Below are positions 62,165 through 64,000 of a stretch of 64,000 nucleotides of DNA, piece after piece (positions within the stretch are counted from its first letter, which is position 1; each line of letters begins with the position of its first letter). The notes below the pieces were generated by a model. That model was not told where the DNA came from. It did not search any database and saw only the letters and a program-made list of their open reading frames with translations. This DNA comes from an uncultured Eubacteriales bacterium (GTDB lineage: Bacteria > Bacillota > Clostridia > Christensenellales > Aristaeellaceae). The DNA lies in contig CACZHW010000002.1 of NCBI GenBank assembly GCA_902781095.1, positions 106,661 to 170,660 on the forward strand, written 5' to 3'. The position numbers and the translations under genes are program-made.

Positions 62165-64000
62165 ATGTATCAAAAAGTATCGACAGACATGAATTTTGCC
62201 AAACGTGAAGAGGAGATCATCTCTTTCTGGCGGGATCAGGAAGTTTTTCACAAGATGATGAAGCTCCGGGAAGGCGCGCCGGCATGGACCTTCTATGACG
62301 GACCGCCGACGGCCAACGGAAAGCCGCATATCGGTCACGTCCTGACCCGCTCCATCAAAGATGTCATTCCCCGCTACCGTACGATGAAGGGATTCGACGT
62401 CTTGCGGAAGGCCGGCTGGGACACGCACGGCCTGCCTGTGGAGCTTGAGGTCGAAAAGCAGCTTGGCTTGGACGGGAAGCCGCAGATCGAGAAATACGGC
62501 ATCGAACCGTTTATCAAAGAATGCAAGAAGTCTGTATGGAAGTACAAGACGGAATGGGAAGAGATGAGCGAGCGTGTCGGCTTCTGGGCCGACATGGAGC
62601 ATCCGTATATCACCTACGAGGACAATTATATCGAGTCTGAGTGGTGGTCACTCAAACAGATTTATGAAAAAGGGCTCCTTTACAAAGGACACAAGATTGT
62701 TCCTTATTGCCCGCGCTGCGGAACTGCACTTTCCAGCCACGAAGTGGCGCAGGGATACAAAAACGTCAAAGAGACCAGCGCGACAGTCCGCTTCCCTTTA
62801 AAAGGAGAAGAAAAGACTTGCCTGCTGGCATGGACGACGACACCCTGGACGCTGCCCAGCAACTTGGGGCTTTGTATCAACGCACATGAAACCTATGCGA
62901 GATTCCGTGCCGAAGACGGATGGACGTATATCATGGCGAAGGCGCTGATTCCGTCTGTATTCGGAGAGCGGCAGGTTGAAATCCTGGAAGAGATGGCGGG
63001 CGACGCACTCAAGGGCATGGAATACGAACCCGTCTTTGATTTCGGCCGCAAGGTTCTCAAACCTGAAGAGAAGGCCTGGTATGTCGTGTGTGACGACTAT
63101 GTCACGATGAGCGACGGCACGGGCATTGTCCATATCGCGCCCGCTTTCGGTGAAGACGACTACAGGGTATGTAAGGAGAACGGGCTGCCGTTCGTCAATT
63201 TCGTGGACGCGCAGGGCTGCATGACCGGTGAAACCAAGTGGCCGGGCGTGTTTGTCAAAGACGTCGACAAGCTCGTGCTGCAGGATCTTAAGGAACGGGA
63301 TCTGCTCTTTGCCGCACTGCCGTTTGCGCACGATTATCCGTTCTGCTGGAGATGCGATACACCGCTCATCTACTATGCGCGTCAGAGCTGGTTTATCCGC
63401 ATGACGGCTGTCCGGGACGAACTCATGCGCAACAACCGCCAAGTGAACTGGATGCCGGACAATATCAAAGAAGGCCGAATGGGTAACTTTGTTGAGAATG
63501 TTATCGATTGGGGGCTTTCCAGAGAACGGTACTGGGGCACGCCGCTTCCGGTGTGGACATGCGAAAAGTGCGGGAAAGTGCATGTTATTGGCAGCAGAAG
63601 TGAACTGATCGAGATGGGGCATAACGTTGATCCCGGCATCGAATTGCACCGCCCCTATATCGATGCGGTCGTTTTGACATGCCCGTCCTGCGGCGGCGAT
63701 ATGCATCGCGAGAAAGAAGTCATTGATTGCTGGTACGATTCCGGTTCCATGCCGTTTGCACAGTGGCATTATCCTTTTGAGAACAAAGAAAAATTCGAAA
63801 AGCGCTTCCCGGCGGATTTCATTTCCGAGGCGATCGACCAGACGCGCGGCTGGTTTTATACGCTGCTGGCGATTTCCACGTGCTTGTTCGACACCAATCC
63901 GTTTAAAAATTGCATCGTCATGGGACATGTGCAGGATAAAGACGGGCAGAAGATGAGCAAGCATAAAGGAAACGTCGTTGACCCCTGGAGCGTCCTGAAC
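62165..64000 (+). CDS. ileS: Isoleucyl-tRNA synthetase, IleRS2-type (3' end cut by window)
   Basis: The first 612 codons of ileS; the rest lies beyond the window. The HIGH motif is PHIGHVLTR, and the KMSKS motif appears near the end as QKMSKHKGN. The editing (CP1) domain lies between. The motifs [24 protein letters not shown]-like [13 protein letters not shown] and [21 protein letters not shown] match the eukaryote-like IleRS2 group, not the E. coli-like IleRS1. GGGAGGATGCAA precedes the ATG. The T-box just upstream controls it. Confidence 0.95.
   Translation, partial: MYQKVSTDMNFAKREEEIISFWRDQEVFHKMMKLREGAPAWTFYDGPPTANGKPHIGHVLTRSIKDVIPRYRTMKGFDVLRKAGWDTHGLPVELEVEKQLGLDGKPQIEKYGIEPFIKECKKSVWKYKTEWEEMSERVGFWADMEHPYITYEDNYIESEWWSLKQIYEKGLLYKGHKIVPYCPRCGTALSSHEVAQGYKNVKETSATVRFPLKGEEKTCLLAWTTTPWTLPSNLGLCINAHETYARFRAEDGWTYIMAKALIPSVFGERQVEILEEMAGDALKGMEYEPVFDFGRKVLKPEEKAWYVVCDDYVTMSDGTGIVHIAPAFGEDDYRVCKENGLPFVNFVDAQGCMTGETKWPGVFVKDVDKLVLQDLKERDLLFAALPFAHDYPFCWRCDTPLIYYARQSWFIRMTAVRDELMRNNRQVNWMPDNIKEGRMGNFVENVIDWGLSRERYWGTPLPVWTCEKCGKVHVIGSRSELIEMGHNVDPGIELHRPYIDAVVLTCPSCGGDMHREKEVIDCWYDSGSMPFAQWHYPFENKEKFEKRFPADFISEAIDQTRGWFYTLLAISTCLFDTNPFKNCIVMGHVQDKDGQKMSKHKGNVVDPWSVLN

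Overview
This is a 64 kb stretch of bacterial chromosome. I see no phage, plasmid or insertion-sequence genes and no CRISPR array. Gene content points to an anaerobic member of the Clostridia (Bacillota) of moderately high GC. Clues are sigma-A type promoters, strong Shine-Dalgarno sites, several well-supported TTG starts, a class III fructose-1,6-bisphosphatase, VanW, DegV, UPF0210 and NusG-domain-II proteins, a T-box in front of ileS, and an F-type ATPase c subunit that looks sodium-coupling. I cannot name the genus.

Layout. (1) 1-6955: complete F-ATPase operon atpIBEFHAGDC, from a promoter at 7-36 to a terminator at 6923, followed by a fructose-6-phosphate-aldolase-like transaldolase. (2) 7828-14599, minus strand: a VTC polyphosphate-polymerase-domain protein, a DUF4956 membrane protein, a very large CotH protein with three lamin-tail domains, a secreted caspase-like protease and a TetR regulator. 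(3) 14812-15301: rpmE and a divergent promoter pair. (4) 15302-38207: a long plus-strand run, mostly housekeeping: tilS, hpt, ftsH, PHP phosphatase, VanW, fbp, ACT protein, UPF0210, pepF, membrane proteins, a HAD/thymidylate kinase fusion, mnmA, a pseudouridine synthase, a zinc-ribbon/TPR membrane protein, an acyltransferase and an asparaginase. (5) 38250-42096, minus: HAD phosphatase, ferredoxin-type aldo/keto reductase, secreted esterase and AEC transporter. (6) 42097-42701: a 605-base non-coding stretch rich in promoters, palindromes and terminators. (7) 42702-48577: a full frlB-O-N-M-D-R locus for uptake and breakdown of Amadori products (fructosamines). (8) 48638-53149: GH13 glucosidase, VTT membrane protein and GH20 hexosaminidase. 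(9) 53259-57253: DegV, then a three-gene operon of sugar isomerase, Gfo/Idh/MocA oxidoreductase and iron alcohol dehydrogenase. (10) 57458-61803: cell-wall-binding protein, 5'-nucleotidase, MGMT-like protein, LytR-CpsA-Psr protein and GNAT acetyltransferase. (11) 61859-64000: T-box and the 5' part of ileS, cut by the window end.

How it works together. The frl genes bring fructosamines in through a binding-protein ABC transporter, phosphorylate them (FrlD) and split them to glucose 6-phosphate and an amine (FrlB). Two palindromes exactly two helical turns apart just downstream of the -10, with a similar site before frlD, are good candidates for FrlR binding. The GH13 and GH20 enzymes lack signal peptides and probably act on imported sugars. 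The ATPase c subunit carries two carboxylates at the ion site, as in the Fusobacterium nucleatum rotor. The most unusual gene groupings are the caspase/CotH/DUF4956/VTC locus, the HAD-thymidylate kinase fusion and the RNA-rich region before frlB.
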